Positions 25,976-37,960 of a stretch of 64,000 bases of DNA are shown here, piece after piece. A model generated the notes under the pieces. It made no database searches, was not told where the DNA came from, and saw nothing but the letters and a program-made list of their open reading frames with translations. Made by a program: the position numbers and the translations under genes. The stretch is from Cheilinus undulatus (taxonomy: Eukaryota > Chordata > Actinopteri > Labriformes > Labridae). The stretch is from assembly GCF_018320785.1 (NCBI RefSeq), contig NC_054875.1, forward strand, positions 35,443,657-35,507,656, written 5' to 3'. Positions within the stretch are counted from its first letter, which is position 1; each line of letters opens with the position of its first letter.

Positions 25976-28849
25976 CTGTAAAGTAGCTAACAAACAAAAC
26001 AAACAAGCAAGACCAGAGCATCATGTCAGCAACCAAAGCCATAAGAGATAGACTACTAAAGCAGTGAAGAATAGTGACTCAATCAGCTACTTAACATTAT
26101 CTAGAATCTACAGCTTTAAATGATGATAATGAAACAGAACTGTGGCAGTGCTTTGTCCAGGGAATCCTTAGCAAACAGGCATTGATCTTTAAGCTCTCCC
26201 AGGAGTACTGGATCCAGTACTGGATACTTTCCTTCTGCATAACAGCCCACCAACTTTGAATTCTTTGATTAGCAATGCTTGGTCCTCCTTTGTAGCCAAG
26301 TTTGGCTGCACTGCTGGCAATGCAGTTGGGTGTATAAATAGCCTACCTGGAAAATGGCAGAAAGAGCTTTTGCATTAACTGTGATGCCATCAATACTGAT
26401 AATTAATGTATCAATTATGTGTAATCTCATGCTTTATTTTCCCTTTTAGCACAGTTTGCTTAAGCCACTGCAGCCTCTCCCTGTAGCCACAGTGATGAAA
26501 AATAAGCCCACCACCACAGATAGCTCAATGGACTGGGCATCTGCACCTTGTTATATAAAACAAATATCTTTAAAATGCTCCCTTATTTCCTGTTCAACCC
26601 ATATCAAGTTCTTTTTTCATGGTTAAGTTTGTGTTAAAATTTTCTGTCTACCTAATGTATTTAGGCAGGTCTGTACCTTAACAGGAAGTCATTTTGCCTT
26701 AGTGTAAGACAGTACAAAATTCAAAACTGAAACAAAAACAGTTCTAAATGCAAAAGAGTGGTGTTTTAAAATAGAACAAAAAGGGAGATTAATTGCAGTT
26801 ACTTCTAGAAATTCAAAGATTTATCATGATTAAAATGTCTAAGTGTTTGACATCCCTTATGTGAATCCGTGTCACCTCTTGGGCTCTGTAGAACAAGAAG
26901 TATCCACAGACTAATATTCGATGATTGCCATCAGCTGATCGATGGCGCCTACAAGGGTAACAGGGAAAGTGACAGAACTGTCAAGATTCCTCATCAGTCA
27001 GGTCTGCTGGCAGCGAGACAGCACACAGAACAGGTGGAAAGGAGAGACAGCCCACATACCAACACGCTACAGCAGCACAAAGCAGTCTGTGTTGGTCTGA
27101 CAACACTTTAACTACGTCCTAATCTCTAGACTTTACAGTAAAACAGAGTGTCAGTTATAAATCAGTCTAATAAAGTAGATAATTACCTACTTTTCCATTT
27201 TGGTGTCATGGAAAAATAATATTCCAGTGTCTAACTCTATCATCCATTGTTGATTTGGCACATGCTTTATCTTTTATCACAAATATTCAAAATAACTTCA
27301 CTCTTTTTTCCTTGAAGAGATACAGATAAATGATTTACTTCTAAAGGAAAATGTGTTAAAATATGTCAACATGTTTTGTTTATAGAACATGCAAATAATG
27401 TAGTGGCTCAGCATGCATGCCTAGAAGAGTTCCAGGGTGTGATGAAAACATTAAAGACTATGCAGGAAACTATGCACTTGGCAGTTGATGCAGTCATGCA
27501 GGGAAGACACACCCATGAAAAGATGTAATTACACAATAAAAGAAAAAGAGTTACTATCAGTTTTGATGCATGTTGCAAAAGAAATAGCAAAATCAATATA
27601 CATTTGAGATGTGGAAGGTTTCCAGAAAGTTGTTTTTTGGTCCAAAGACAGTAAGCCCAATAAATTCAAACATGTTAACACCTATTCAAAGAATCATCTG
27701 TCATCAGTAGTAGGTGACTTTATCTGCAAATTGCAGGAGATGGTAAACTGTATTCGTCTAACAGCCTGCAGCAGAGATAAAATGCTTTTCAGACCAACGT
27801 CTGCTCTTAAATGCACAGCAAGGTGTTGTATAAAGGCTAAACCAGGAGGAGAGAAAACAGGTTGCACCGGTTCTCTCACCATCACATCAGATAAAAAGTG
27901 GTAAAGCTGAGCAAAAAAAAAACCCCGACAACATGGGGCCTCAATTTGGGATATAACACACATAAAGGTCTCACAAGCTAATGCAGGAAAAGAAAAGCCA
28001 TACTGAACAAATGTAGAGAATTTAGAGCACAAGAGGAAGAAAAACAGACAGAGGTACAATGTAATATAAAAAATTAAAAATAAAAATCTGTGAATGTTGT
28101 TGAATCCCTTGATGTACAGGTGCAAGACCTAAAGTGACACTCCATGTAAGTGCTGTTTGACAGCCTAGTGAGGTCTGAGTGTGCGTCACAATGCAACCAT
28201 GCAAACCACATTATTCAAATTCTTCTCACCTAGTGGCCGCTGCCTGTGTGCCTTGAGTTCTGATAAGTATGTCCTAACAAAGCAGGACATTTTTTTAACA
28301 TTTAAATGTCTAAAAATAAACACCATGTAATTATTATGTAACTGCTTCAATGTTGTCTAGGTGGAAAACATTTAAATTTATCCTGTGATCAACAATAACG
28401 GGTGAAATTTTCCATCCTAGGGAAGATGAACAGGGGCATGTGACAGTGCTGAAAGGAGAACTGAGAAGGGAACCCATCACCAATACTGGTGTCAATGTGA
28501 CAACAAATTACATGCAAAAGAAGGAAGTGACTCTTAAAGGTAACCGTTTAATTTACTGAAATAACAGCTAAAATGATAGTCAGCAAGCATTCCATACAAT
28601 TCTAGATAGTCATATCCAAGTGGGTTAAAACTGGCAGCATAATATCAGTAGCAAGCTGATGTATGTATGACAGTCAGTGTCAGGTTGTCTGTAGTTATAA
28701 AAGCTAAATGCATAAAAAAATCAATGTATAAATGTGCAGGTTAATTTCTTCCTTCCTTTTGCAGTGTCTTTATCAGCATTTGGTATGTCCCTTTAAATAC
28801 AGTTTTGCACAGAGAGTCTGTGAAAGTCAGAGAAGGTGTGAAATTTGTG

Positions 28850-30378
28850 TTAGTCCCTGAGTAACCCAAGCCTCTTCAGGGCCTCACGCCGATCATTTTC
28901 ATTTTGCCCCCGAGGGCAGATCAGCACACTGATGCCCTCTGATCGAGGCAGCTTCTGAGAGTTATTGTGAGGCAGAGGGGGAGGCAGGGACCTCCGCAAG
29001 TCTTGACCTCTGCTGCTGGCGCTGCCCACTGTTAGACCTTCTCCCTCAGAGCTTGAAAACTCTTTCCCACTCCCAAGTGAGGCAGGGCGTGGGCGATTGT
29101 TTCTCAGCTTGCTGGGGCTCAGCTTGCTACTGTCTCCACTCAAGTCTTGACTTTCCATGTAGCTGCTAAGTCCCATGCCAGAGCGCTCCAGGGTGGCTGA
29201 TTTGACCCCGAGGACTTTGGGTGGGGTAAGGTGCTTGACCAGGACAGGAGGGGTGAAAGGGGGGGTCAGGTCTGGTACATCGCTCCCAGCAGACAGTTCA
29301 TTATCTGAATGCAACGATCCATCAGGGTCGCTGAAAGCCTCGGGTACTGGGAGGATTTCAGGAAGCTGGACAATAGGAGCAGTAACAGTCACTGGTGGTA
29401 AGGCAGCTGCAGGAGACTGGAGGGGGACCGAGGCAGAAGACTGGACGGAGGATGGAGAATGGAGAGGGACAGAGGCCTGTGACGGGCTGTGCACACGGGG
29501 GTAAGCTGGTGTTAAAGGAGGTGTGTTTGGGCTAACTGGAGGAGAAGGAGCTGCCCATGACCTGCGAGTTTGAGGTGATAATTTTGGGCTCAGGTTTGGA
29601 CCTGGATCTGAATCATCACTTTTAAGCAGGCCGAGTTTTCGGAGCGCCTCCATGCGGACCTTCTGTGGGTCTAGCAAATGACGGTCACTGCTCATCGGTG
29701 ACGAATGCCCCGAGTTCCCTTCGACCACTGTTGCCTTGTGTGATTTCAGGATGATGTTGGCAGGAAGCTTCTTAGGTTTGGGAGCCACAGCAGGAGGAGT
29801 TTTGGGCTCAGCATGTTCAAGAGCAGGGGGACTCAATGGGGGAGCAGAGCTGATGGCTAACAGAGTCAGCTCTTGGGGCTTGTTTTCAGGCTCAGGGATA
29901 CTCAGTGAATGCCTCTTTATAGCGGCTCTCTCTCGAAGCTGCTCCAAGTCAACAGGTGTAGCTTGTTTTTTAGTGGATACAACTGTAGATCCCAGAAGGT
30001 CTCTGGCTGTGAGGGGCTTTGCAGGAAGCACTGGTTCATCCATGAAGTCTGAAGGAGGAGGGATCAGACTCAGATCAACCTCAGCGGCCTTTGTAGGCTG
30101 ATCTGGGGACAAACTGGTACTTGGGACAATCCTTAGATGACCGTCCTCATCCTTGGACACGCACAGCTCTGTGGTTCGAGAAGCTGGTGGATGAGTTTCA
30201 CTGTCAGACCCTGATTCAGTGAGTGGAGGTCCAAGGTTCTCTGATGCTTTCAAATCTGTCAGGTTGGCTGCAGTGCCAAGAGAGGACAATGCTTCTGAGG
30301 TTCCATTTACAGCAAGAAATGAATCTTGGTCAGATATCTCATCTCCATAAGACACATCAGGCCTAGCACTGGAAACAT
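28850..30378 (-). CDS. sarg: sarg exon 4, last coding exon
   Basis: The acceptor is CTTTTGTAG, and an open frame of 1529 nt runs to TGA at 28850..28852. It encodes residues 87-595, including the KPKKLPANIILKS block, two copies of an EALxxLGLL motif and the conserved C-terminal tail. The open stretch continues seven codons into the intron (MSLSFVD), but the splice acceptor and phase place the true exon edge at 30378. Long open frames on the opposite strand are composition shadows of this Pro/Ser-rich exon. Confidence 0.93.
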
Positions 30379-32860
30379 CTACAAAAGACAAGGACAATAG
30401 TCACAGTGAGTATCCTAGCTTTGAATGATATTTCAATGTATATAACCAACATACAGTGCCTTACAAAAAATTCACCTCCTTAAACTTTTCAACTGATTGT
30501 TATGCTACATTGCCAAATTGAATGCTTTGATGTTAACAGGTGCTTTTTGGACTGTTGCTGTGCATTACTCACAAGGTTAAAGGCTGTTATAATAAGTCTA
30601 TTTCAATTTCAGGTTGTAACTAGGGTCAGCTCAGGTATGGGGGCATGTGCCTGTCTGCACTTTACTACATCAACCTCGGCCCTGTACTGCTCTGGCCTTC
30701 TGATGGCCATCATCCAGGCCTACAGTAGGCCCATGGCCCATCTCTCTAGGTCTCACCCCAGCTGACCATTTTAGATCGCACACAAGGCCTGGTCCAACAC
30801 ACTGTGTACCTGGTACCCAGGATACAGTGGGCTGGATCTAAAGATTAAACTAAAGACTGTACAAATATGGACATAGTATCAGTAATGCTCCCACTGGTTT
30901 ATCAAGAGGCATGTTGAAGCCAAATGACTATGGTCACAAATTCAGGCCAGATTTGCTCTCTCTGGCAATCAGGTTGGTGTCTCCTGAGTCAAGATTAATT
31001 GCAAATAATTATTTGTCAAAATAATCCTTATGTGTGGGGCACCTATATAATCATTTTGCTGGTATCCATAGCGCCTGAGTCTCCCCTTCCTCGAATTGTA
31101 AATATCTAACAAAATTGCTATCTAAGCTAAGGTCAGTCAGTCTCTTACAATTCTAGGTCAGCTTGCTCTGACAGAATACCCATAGCAATCAAGGAGGGTG
31201 AGCAAACGAGGTGGCATCACCAACTTGATGTCAAGTGGTTTTACGGCTCGCAAACATAAACAAAACTTGATCTTCATCTCTGCCAAGATTGCATCCCATA
31301 TTTTTCCTTGTTCTTTTTTTATTGTCGTCGCCACAGTAACTCAAGCCAGAGCAGCCAGCTGAAAATGTTAGTCATCCTCCGTGTTTGTTTTAAATTCATG
31401 TTTGTTGATTCATTACACTGTTAGATCTTATGTGTTGGAAAATTTTACTGTAAGACTGTTGCTGTTGACAGCAGGAGAGTCATCTCACTGGCTAGTGTCA
31501 TCTAGTGCAATGGTTTTCAACCTTTTTTTCTTGCCCAAGGCACACATAAATCAAGCCAAAATCTCAAGGCACACTGCATCTTAATCCATACAAAAAAACC
31601 TCTATAAAACGTGTTACATTAACCAAAGCTGTTGTATAGTTGTTGTAATAACGTATGGTGATTAATTCCAATGGCATACCAAGACTTTCCTTGCCCCAAC
31701 ATTTGAGAAACACAGGTCCAGTATGATTTTTCAGAGGATTTCAAAATTTAACCTTTAAAATCTGAAACCATCTACTGTGTGGCCAGCCTTATGTAAATGC
31801 ATACATAACTTTTAGGCTTCATAAAAAAAAAAAAAAATGACCCCTCGTACATTTTGTACCAAGACGGCACTATACTAAAGGCCTCTCTTTTACAGCAGCT
31901 TTTGTCCGTCACTGTCTTCTTTCCTTTGCTGCTGTAAATGCTGAAAACTGTGTTGGCACCAGGCTGTAAACACATTTACAGCTATCAATACTGGACCTAA
32001 TGCATATTCCTTATTTTTTGGAGCCAGCCTTAAGTGGACATTGAGGAGCTGCATTTTTTTTACACTTCTGCCTTGACTTCATTTTTCATGACAGGAGGTT
32101 TCAGCTTGGTTGTAACTGTTGAGGTTGGAAAAACTACAAATGGGGGTGAGTGCATATACATGAAGGTAACACGAACGCACCATTTACACTTAGCCGTTCC
32201 ATCCGTAACCTGGGTTCTGGTTCGTCATTGGATAAGCCGCTGTCCTCCTGCACCTCCAGTGCTTCAATGGTTTCTTCCAGATACATAAGACATGCTCTCT
32301 CCTCTGGAGATAAGTGCTCCATGCTGTCTTCACTCTGCAACAGTTACAAGAGAAGACTTTAAAATGTGCCTTTGACTCTTTGACAATCTCTGTCCCCAGG
32401 TGTCTGAAAGTACCTTCTTCTACCTTGAGGTAAGCTCTACAGTAAACTCTCCCTGCAGCCTACTGAATAAACATGAGTGCAATTCAACCCAAGCAGATTC
32501 ACATCCCCTCATCAGCTTTCATTTGACCTTTCCACACTGATTGTAAATGTTGTAAATGTCTAACTGATGCACAGCTCTCACTTCTCTATTTCACCATTAC
32601 CAAACAGGAGAGAAGTTCTGTCAAAGGTAGGTTTGTTCAAAAAGGACAGAGCATCTACAAGCAAAGTGTGTCAGTCTGTTCACTTATGCAATCAGCAGAT
32701 AAGTATCAGTCAGTGGGCCAGACGTACAGTAAAGATAATGTACAGCAGCACTCACATAGCCAGAGTTCATGCTGATTACACTGTCGCAGCTCCCGGCACT
32801 GTCCATATTGCTCAAGGCTTCCAAGGCAACGCCGCCTGGCCACGTGTCACTCTTCGGCAT
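28850..32860 (-). CDS. sarg: sarg: specifically androgen-regulated gene protein (C1orf116 family), complete CDS in three exons
   Basis: Joining 32860..32756, 32334..32181 and 30378..28850 gives 1788 nt in one frame, which is 595 residues plus stop; human SARG is about 600. The start MPKSDTWPGG parallels human MPERELWPAG and is the first ATG in exon 2. Family blocks in order are AGSCDS (residues 22-27), LSPEERACLMYLEETIEAL with DSGLSNDEPEP in exon 3, VDLSLIPPPSDF (187-198), KPKKLPANIILKSH (287-300), EALRKLGLLK (330-339), TLERSGMGLSSY (482-493), RPRPASLGSGKEF (515-527) and RREALKRLGLLRD at the C-terminus. The rest is Pro/Ser-rich and probably disordered. There is no signal peptide, membrane segment or catalytic domain. 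The human gene is androgen-responsive in prostate, and its molecular role is poorly known. All splice sites are GT..AG, the frame is intact, and the family call is firm. Confidence 0.93.
30452..30540. repeat. Tc1-type terminal repeat fragment
   Basis: The start, tacagtgccttacaaaaa followed by ttcacctcct, is close to the terminus of the Tc1 copy at 56026. I find no matching second end nearby, so this is a solo or deleted copy 74 bp outside sarg exon 4. Confidence 0.45.
31508..31716. mobile_element. short hAT-like MITE
   Basis: The ends CAATGGTTTTCAACC and TTTGAGAAACACAGG are imperfect inverted repeats of the CAGTGTTTCTCAA type common to fish hAT elements. The interior reads '..CCCAAGGCACAC..AAGGCACACTG..'. 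The flanking octamers agree only partly, so the copy is old. Confidence 0.55.
32181..32334 (-). CDS. sarg: sarg exon 3
   Basis: This 154-bp exon has acceptor GTTGCAG and donor GTGCGT. It encodes SEDSMEHLSPEERACLMYLE and then ETIEALEVQEDSGLSNDEPE, the most conserved block of the family (human LSTEEKECLLFLEETIGSLD). It ends in phase 1: its last G combines with AT of the next exon to make Asp87. Confidence 0.92.
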
Positions 32861-32950
32861 TGCACGCGGAAGAGGACATGTGCAGGACCGCGGCTCCACG
32901 GTCCTCTTTTGATTGTGCAGATTTCAGCAAGAAACAGTCCTCAAAGAAAT
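32756..32950 (-). CDS. sarg: sarg exon 2, with the start codon
   Basis: The acceptor TTTTCTTCAG ends at 32951 and the donor GTGAGT begins at 32755. Positions 32950..32861 are 5' UTR. The coding part is 32860..32756, 35 residues ending MNSGY, phase 0. An in-frame GTG lies upstream, but the first ATG is at 32860, with G at -3. The N-terminal SAGSCDS matches the VGSCDS block of mammalian SARG. Confidence 0.88.
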
Positions 32951-32987
32951 CTGAAGAAAAGGAAAAAGGTTTAATTAGCCCAATAGG

Positions 32988-33782
32988 CAGGGGTGGAAAG
33001 TAACTAATCAAATTTACTCAGATTACTTTAATTTATTTATTTATAACTCCATTCTGAGTGAAATAGCCTTAAGTTTCAGAATTTTGTCAGTGTTGATCCA
33101 ACAGTTAGTTGAACTTTGTAAAGAGTCAACTGATCTAAGCTCTGCCCAATGCCATTTCAAATCTGTGGGTGAAGTTTCCCATCATGCCCTTCGGCAGAGT
33201 GTTTTCACGTGTTTAGTTGTGTTTGGATGTTGCCTGTAGTACAATGATCCCTGCTGAAGTTCTTTAGCTCATGTTTCTGGCAGATTGTTGTTGGTTTTGC
33301 TGCGAGACACATTTGCACCATGAGTTAGAGCTTCCACCTGTGACTTTTGAAATCATGGTGCATATTCTTCATCAGTAGAAATTGCCTCGCTATATAGTTA
33401 ATGCACTGCTTTGGGAGACCTACCTTGCAATAGATTTTTAAGAGTTACTGAAGCTCAGTCATTTTTTATTTTAACTCTAAATGCTCTAAATTTAACTCTA
33501 TGGGTGTTGAAATAACCATTTTTTTTAGTTTAAATAATAATGTATTTTATGTTATTATAGCGGTGTGACTTTACCTGAACAATCTGGATGGAGATCTATT
33601 CTCGAGTTGTTTTTGCAAATAAGGAAAGATCAGATTTTACTGTACAACTCCTCAGTAGCTACTGAGTTCTAAAGTAAACTTTTTCTTGAGAGGATTTATA
33701 GACCAGCACTTTTACTCAAGTTAATTTAAATCAGAGTGACAGTACTTTAACTTGAGTACAATAGTCTTGTATTCCACCTCTG
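32988..33782. mobile_element. non-autonomous hAT element in sarg intron 1
   Basis: The terminal inverted repeats are CAGGGGTGGAA at the left and TTCCACCTCTG at the right. They are flanked by the near-identical 8-bp target duplications ccaatagg (32980..32987) and ccaaaagg (33783..33790), which is diagnostic of hAT. The inner flanks carry the fish 'AGTAACT...TTTACTCAAGTTA' sub-terminal pattern. There is no transposase frame. The left duplication ends about 30 bp from the sarg exon 2 acceptor. Confidence 0.85.
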
Positions 33783-36311
33783 CCAAAAGGATACCTAGAT
33801 CATAGTGGAATTAGATGCATATCATTGCTATAAAAGTTGTCATAATGCCCAAATGTGAAATTTTGTCTTGGGAACCTTACATTGGGTATTTTTTGTTATT
33901 TTCCAAATTTTGCAGGCACACTTACACACTGCATAAATATTTTGACAGAGCATTTGTACAATTGTGCTTTCTGGTTCTTTGAATTGCTGCAGCTTTTAAA
34001 AAAAAAAAATCTGACTCAATATCTATAAGTTCATAAAGCCTTGATACTTTCAGATGCTATCAATCATTAGGATTATTGAGATTGTTTCATTTGTACCATA
34101 ACTTTACTTGATTTGTCCACAGTGTGAAATAACTATTTCAAATCACTGAATAAAAATACTCTTCAGCGGTCATATCAGATAAATGCAAATTACCAAAAAT
34201 TGCTCCTAAAAATGTTTCAATAGTGTTATCTATGAATGTGAAGATTGATTGACTGACAGAACTATTAATGAATAAAACTTGATAACTGGGTCAGTTTACT
34301 GGCTTTATTACTGTTATCTGCATGTGCCACTGTTATATTTCAAGATAGCATTTCCTGGAAGTATCTTGGCCAAGACGGTGGTGCAACAAACGTTGCATAA
34401 TTTCCCCAGACTCTGCGATCATTTGCTTTCTAAAAATGAAACTGTAAGTTTAACACCTATTTTGATAATCGCTTCCTGACATCTTAAGAAAAACTTCTCA
34501 AAGTTTTTGCTTCTTACTACAATGCAGACTGCTTCACTGTCTCAAATGAAAGTAAACAAAATGTTTGGAGGATTTTTGGTCTTGGTTGAACAAAACAAGC
34601 TAAACATCAGTTGAGAAAATAAACAGGTTTAATATCAACTAGTGGATTTCAGTTATGGCTATTTTGCACAGATAGCTCACAAGTCACTTAGTGATGCACT
34701 GATAAATTTCAAAATTGGTATTCCAAGACATGGGATTCAGATAAAAATGCACATCTTTGTTTGTGAACGCAAATGACATACTTCACATCACGTTCAATGT
34801 AAAGACAGCTGATATGTTGTATCATGTTGCACAGCTTACTTGTGTCTCCTGCCTATTATCCTGTCTGTATTTATTCTGACAGGTCAAGCATGAAGAAAAC
34901 ATGTCAGACAAAAACTTGAAGGATTATTGCTCGTTCCTTATCTGCAGAGGGAAAACAGATCCTGGGATTTTCAAAATCCTCGCTAATAGAGTGCAGATTT
35001 GCAAACAAAAGTACATGAATGCATTCAAGAGGAGAGGAGGACGTTTAAAGTTCCCACCTACTTAGTGTCTTTTTAAGTGCTTGAAGTGCCTTAGTAATGC
35101 CAGAATCAAACAGCATCAACAATGAGCAGCAGTGGTTGTGACATGAAGGGACAATATATGCTCATCTGAGATTAAGAGGATGTGATATATTCAACTAAAG
35201 AGGTTGTGAAATTGTAACATACTCTTTTAAACTGTTAAATGGCTTATGTATTAAGTAGTTACACCTGCAGTGTATGATTGAGGAGTATTTGAGAGAAAAC
35301 AGTGAAGTTAGAGCCATTTTACCCTTAAACAAATAAAGAGGGGCAACCAAATTAAAGTTTCCTGTACGACAGTGTCACTGTGTCTGAACGAGCTATCAAA
35401 ATGACTTACAGTCTTTTAAGCATTTTGGTGTGTGAAGGCTTATAATTACTGAGGTATGAAGTTTCTCTAAGGACGACACAGACATTCATTTACCATCAGC
35501 AAATAAATCAAACAAGGAAGTTATTGTAAAAGCTAGGTGTTGTACAAAAAGGAGGATCAGGCTGAGATGCTTTTTTACACTTGACTGCATGAGCAACAGA
35601 ATATAAAGGAACAGATTTAAACGAATGAAGATAAAGTCTAGGTTTGCAGAAAACTTCAAGGGTAGTGAGATCATGCCCTCTGATGGTTTTAGTTTAAGAA
35701 GGATTCAAATGCACAGTATTTAAATCCACCAGTAGGGGGCTCTCATTCAAAACAATAACAAAAGATGACTAGCAGAGTTGTACCTCCACTGTTTATTTCT
35801 TGTTTATGGCGCACCGTACACTGTATTTATCGAGCAGAAGTAGATCAACACTGGTTTCATCAATTAATTTCTCACGATAAGGGAGAAAAACTGGTAGTAG
35901 TGGCCTACCTGGCTAATGCTGCAAGCTACTCGCAAGGCATTCTGGGACTGTTCACATCATGAATCAAGATGAACACTTTTAACCGCTTTTCTCCCTCATT
36001 ATGCAGAATTCACCCATGCCACCAAATAATTGGTGGCATCGGGTGCAGTTTTTAATGAAGAGTCTTCTATTCAAGACAAGAAGAGGGGGTGGAGTTCAGC
36101 TTTACAGGAGGGGGCTCAGGCGACTGAACTCAAAACCAATGGCAGAGAAGAGCTGCACAAAACCTGAATGAGATGAAGCATCAGAATGGTAGCTCTAAGT
36201 AGTTCATACATCCTTACCTACCAGTCTTTTATATATCATCCAGTGTTTTCATAAATGATGCACAAGTCATGACAGCCACAGTGACAATACAGCCTCTTGC
36301 ACTTATAAATA

Positions 36312-36317
<6 letters not shown>

Positions 36318-36347
<30 letters not shown>
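36318..36347. repeat. (TA)n microsatellite
   Basis: Fifteen uninterrupted TA units in the presumed sarg intron 1. Confidence 0.97.
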
Positions 36348-36350
<3 letters not shown>

Positions 36351-37767
36351 TGCAAACTGGTGACTTGGTCAGTGATGGATAGCATACTTCTTCGTGTTAC
36401 ATTTTCTCCTTAAACTACTTAACAAGTATGATTGATGTACACTGACAGAGCACTCCTGATCTTTTATCCAGACTGTAAATAAAAAGGGTAAAGCTCATAA
36501 AGAAATAACTTGAATTTTAATGTGATTCAGAATGTCCTTGTTGATGTTTTGACTTGCTTAGAAAAGAGTTTTGGCACAAGTACAGAAGATTTCTGCACTG
36601 CAATCCAGGTTGGACACCTCTTACCTGGAGAAATTAAAAACAACATTGACTTTTTGGTCTTGTTGACATGACAACAAAGCAAGGATAGCAGGGGGAAAAC
36701 ACGATTGCACACGACACCCACATTCACATGTTTTCTGGCAACAAAAGTCGTATGACAACGAGGCAGCTGATGGCCTCTTAGTGAAAGCTTTATTGGCAGC
36801 TAATTAGCGTCCCACCCATTAACTATTCAGATCAGTGGGGAGAGAGACAAAAGCCCTAAGTAGAGCAGCCAACACCTCTCAAACCTGAACAAGACAGCAA
36901 ACCTGTAATACAGCTGTGTGAAGGCTCACTACACCCACAGCTGAGTCAGGATTTAATAGTGACAGGAATGTCACTTTGCTTGCTTCCATGTCTTTTAGAC
37001 AACTCTTAAGTTCAGTCGAGCGTTCTGATGTGCCTGGGCGTTCCACTTAAATTAAAAGCCAGGAGATAAAACTGCGTTTAAGTGTGAAAGGAGGAGGATC
37101 AGCTGGAGGTCTTTAATGTGTTTACAGTGAGAACAGCTGCACAGTCTGAGAGGCAGATTTACACTCCAAGAAACCATCATTAGGACTCCAAAATGACAAA
37201 ATATAGTGGGAAAAAGGTTAGAAAATGTGAAGTATGTGTTCAGGGGCAGCTAGAGAGCTGGCTTAATGATTAACCATAAACAAAAGTTCATGATGAACAC
37301 CAGGTTGTGCAACCCAAAACCTACTGGAGTGAACAGAAATATTTCATTAATGTTTAACTTGGCTTGTTGTCCCTCTAAAATGACCATTATTGACATAAAT
37401 GTGCAAATATTTGTACTTTAGCTGCCTCACTAAGCCTTAAAACATTCAATGATTAAACACTTATGATAAATGCGCAATTTTCTTACCAGAATTACGGGAA
37501 CGCACAAGTTTATAAAGTGATTATAACAAGCGGGAAAAGCGTTTCTGGACATTTAACCCACATCATCTGACAGCCAGTTCTATCTGGGCACATTCAGACT
37601 CGCAGAGTAACTAATAAACCAAACAGAAGTTCAGAAAAATGTCAAAGTACTCAAAACAACTGTCTACACAACAGTGGCTTACAAAGACACTGCGTTGACA
37701 ACTTTTTCCAAATACTTCCCCTGTTTGCACGAATACAGGAGGAAACGACAGAACATAGAAAACTCAC

Positions 37768-37960
37768 CGTAACGTCTACAAAACCAGTCGGTAAAAACCC
37801 ACAGCGCAATGAATTAAAAACACAAAAGTGTTGTTTAGAGGTCAGTCCATCGCGGCAGTGGTCCTCAGTCCGCTCACAGTCCTCTAGTGCTGCTCTGTTC
37901 TTGGAAACACACCTACATGAAGAGCAACCACTGACGGAACAGGTGGGAAATAGTCGCAGC
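37768..37960 (-). other. sarg: candidate non-coding first exon and promoter of sarg
   Basis: sarg exon 2 begins with 5' UTR, so at least one upstream exon is expected. The best candidate ends at 37768 with a consensus donor GTGAGT, inside a repeat-free block of roughly 37.65-38.0 kb. It holds only a tiny upstream frame (ATG GAC TGA) and an ETS-like AGGAAGT just upstream. The start position is a guess, and transcript data would be needed to confirm it. Confidence 0.35.

Larger units (their letters stand above)
10400..28849. other. intergenic region between scube3 and sarg
   Basis: I found no multi-exon gene in this 18 kb. Identifiable pieces are the RecQ-like remnant (11.5 kb), a hairpin (11.89 kb), LINE-like and hAT repeats (12.8-14.1 kb), an inverted-pair repeat (14.6 kb), a quiet block (15.0-17.1 kb), the pentanucleotide field (17.45-18.95 kb) and a repeat at 24.7 kb. 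19-24 kb and 26-28.8 kb are AT-rich with nothing recognised. A cryptic 'aaatttcc'-rich stretch lies at about 20050-20640. Confidence 0.6.
30379..32180 (-). other. sarg intron 3
   Basis: This intron is non-coding. It contains a solo Tc1-type terminal fragment near 30452 and a short hAT-like repeat at 31508..31716. I see nothing else recognisable. Confidence 0.75.
32951..37767 (-). other. sarg intron 1 (if the first exon is placed correctly)
   Basis: A 795-bp hAT element fills 32988..33782, and a (TA)n microsatellite lies at 36318..36347. The remainder is AT-rich and has no frame with protein family signal. Confidence 0.4.

Noticed and set aside
26510..26560. tRNA-like A box (tagctcaatggactgggcatct)
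   Set aside because: No B box (GGTTCGAAT type) follows at tRNA spacing and no cloverleaf can be drawn.
27694..28125. 143-codon minus-strand frame with hydrophobic runs
   Set aside because: It has no recognisable domain, partner exon or promoter. I regard it as chance.
29175..29504. 109-codon plus-strand open frame
   Set aside because: It lies wholly opposite sarg exon 4, and its Gly/Thr-rich content is the complement of Pro/Ser-rich codons. It shows no family signal.
29736..30101. 121-codon plus-strand open frame
   Set aside because: It is also a shadow of sarg exon 4.
32861..32899. Upstream in-frame GTG as an alternative sarg start
   Set aside because: It is not an ATG, and the family N-terminus aligns to the ATG at 32860.
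36600..36660. Strong donor-like CAG-GTAAGA on the minus strand as an extra sarg exon
   Set aside because: There is no supporting acceptor or coding content. The same bases also look like an acceptor, so it is probably chance.
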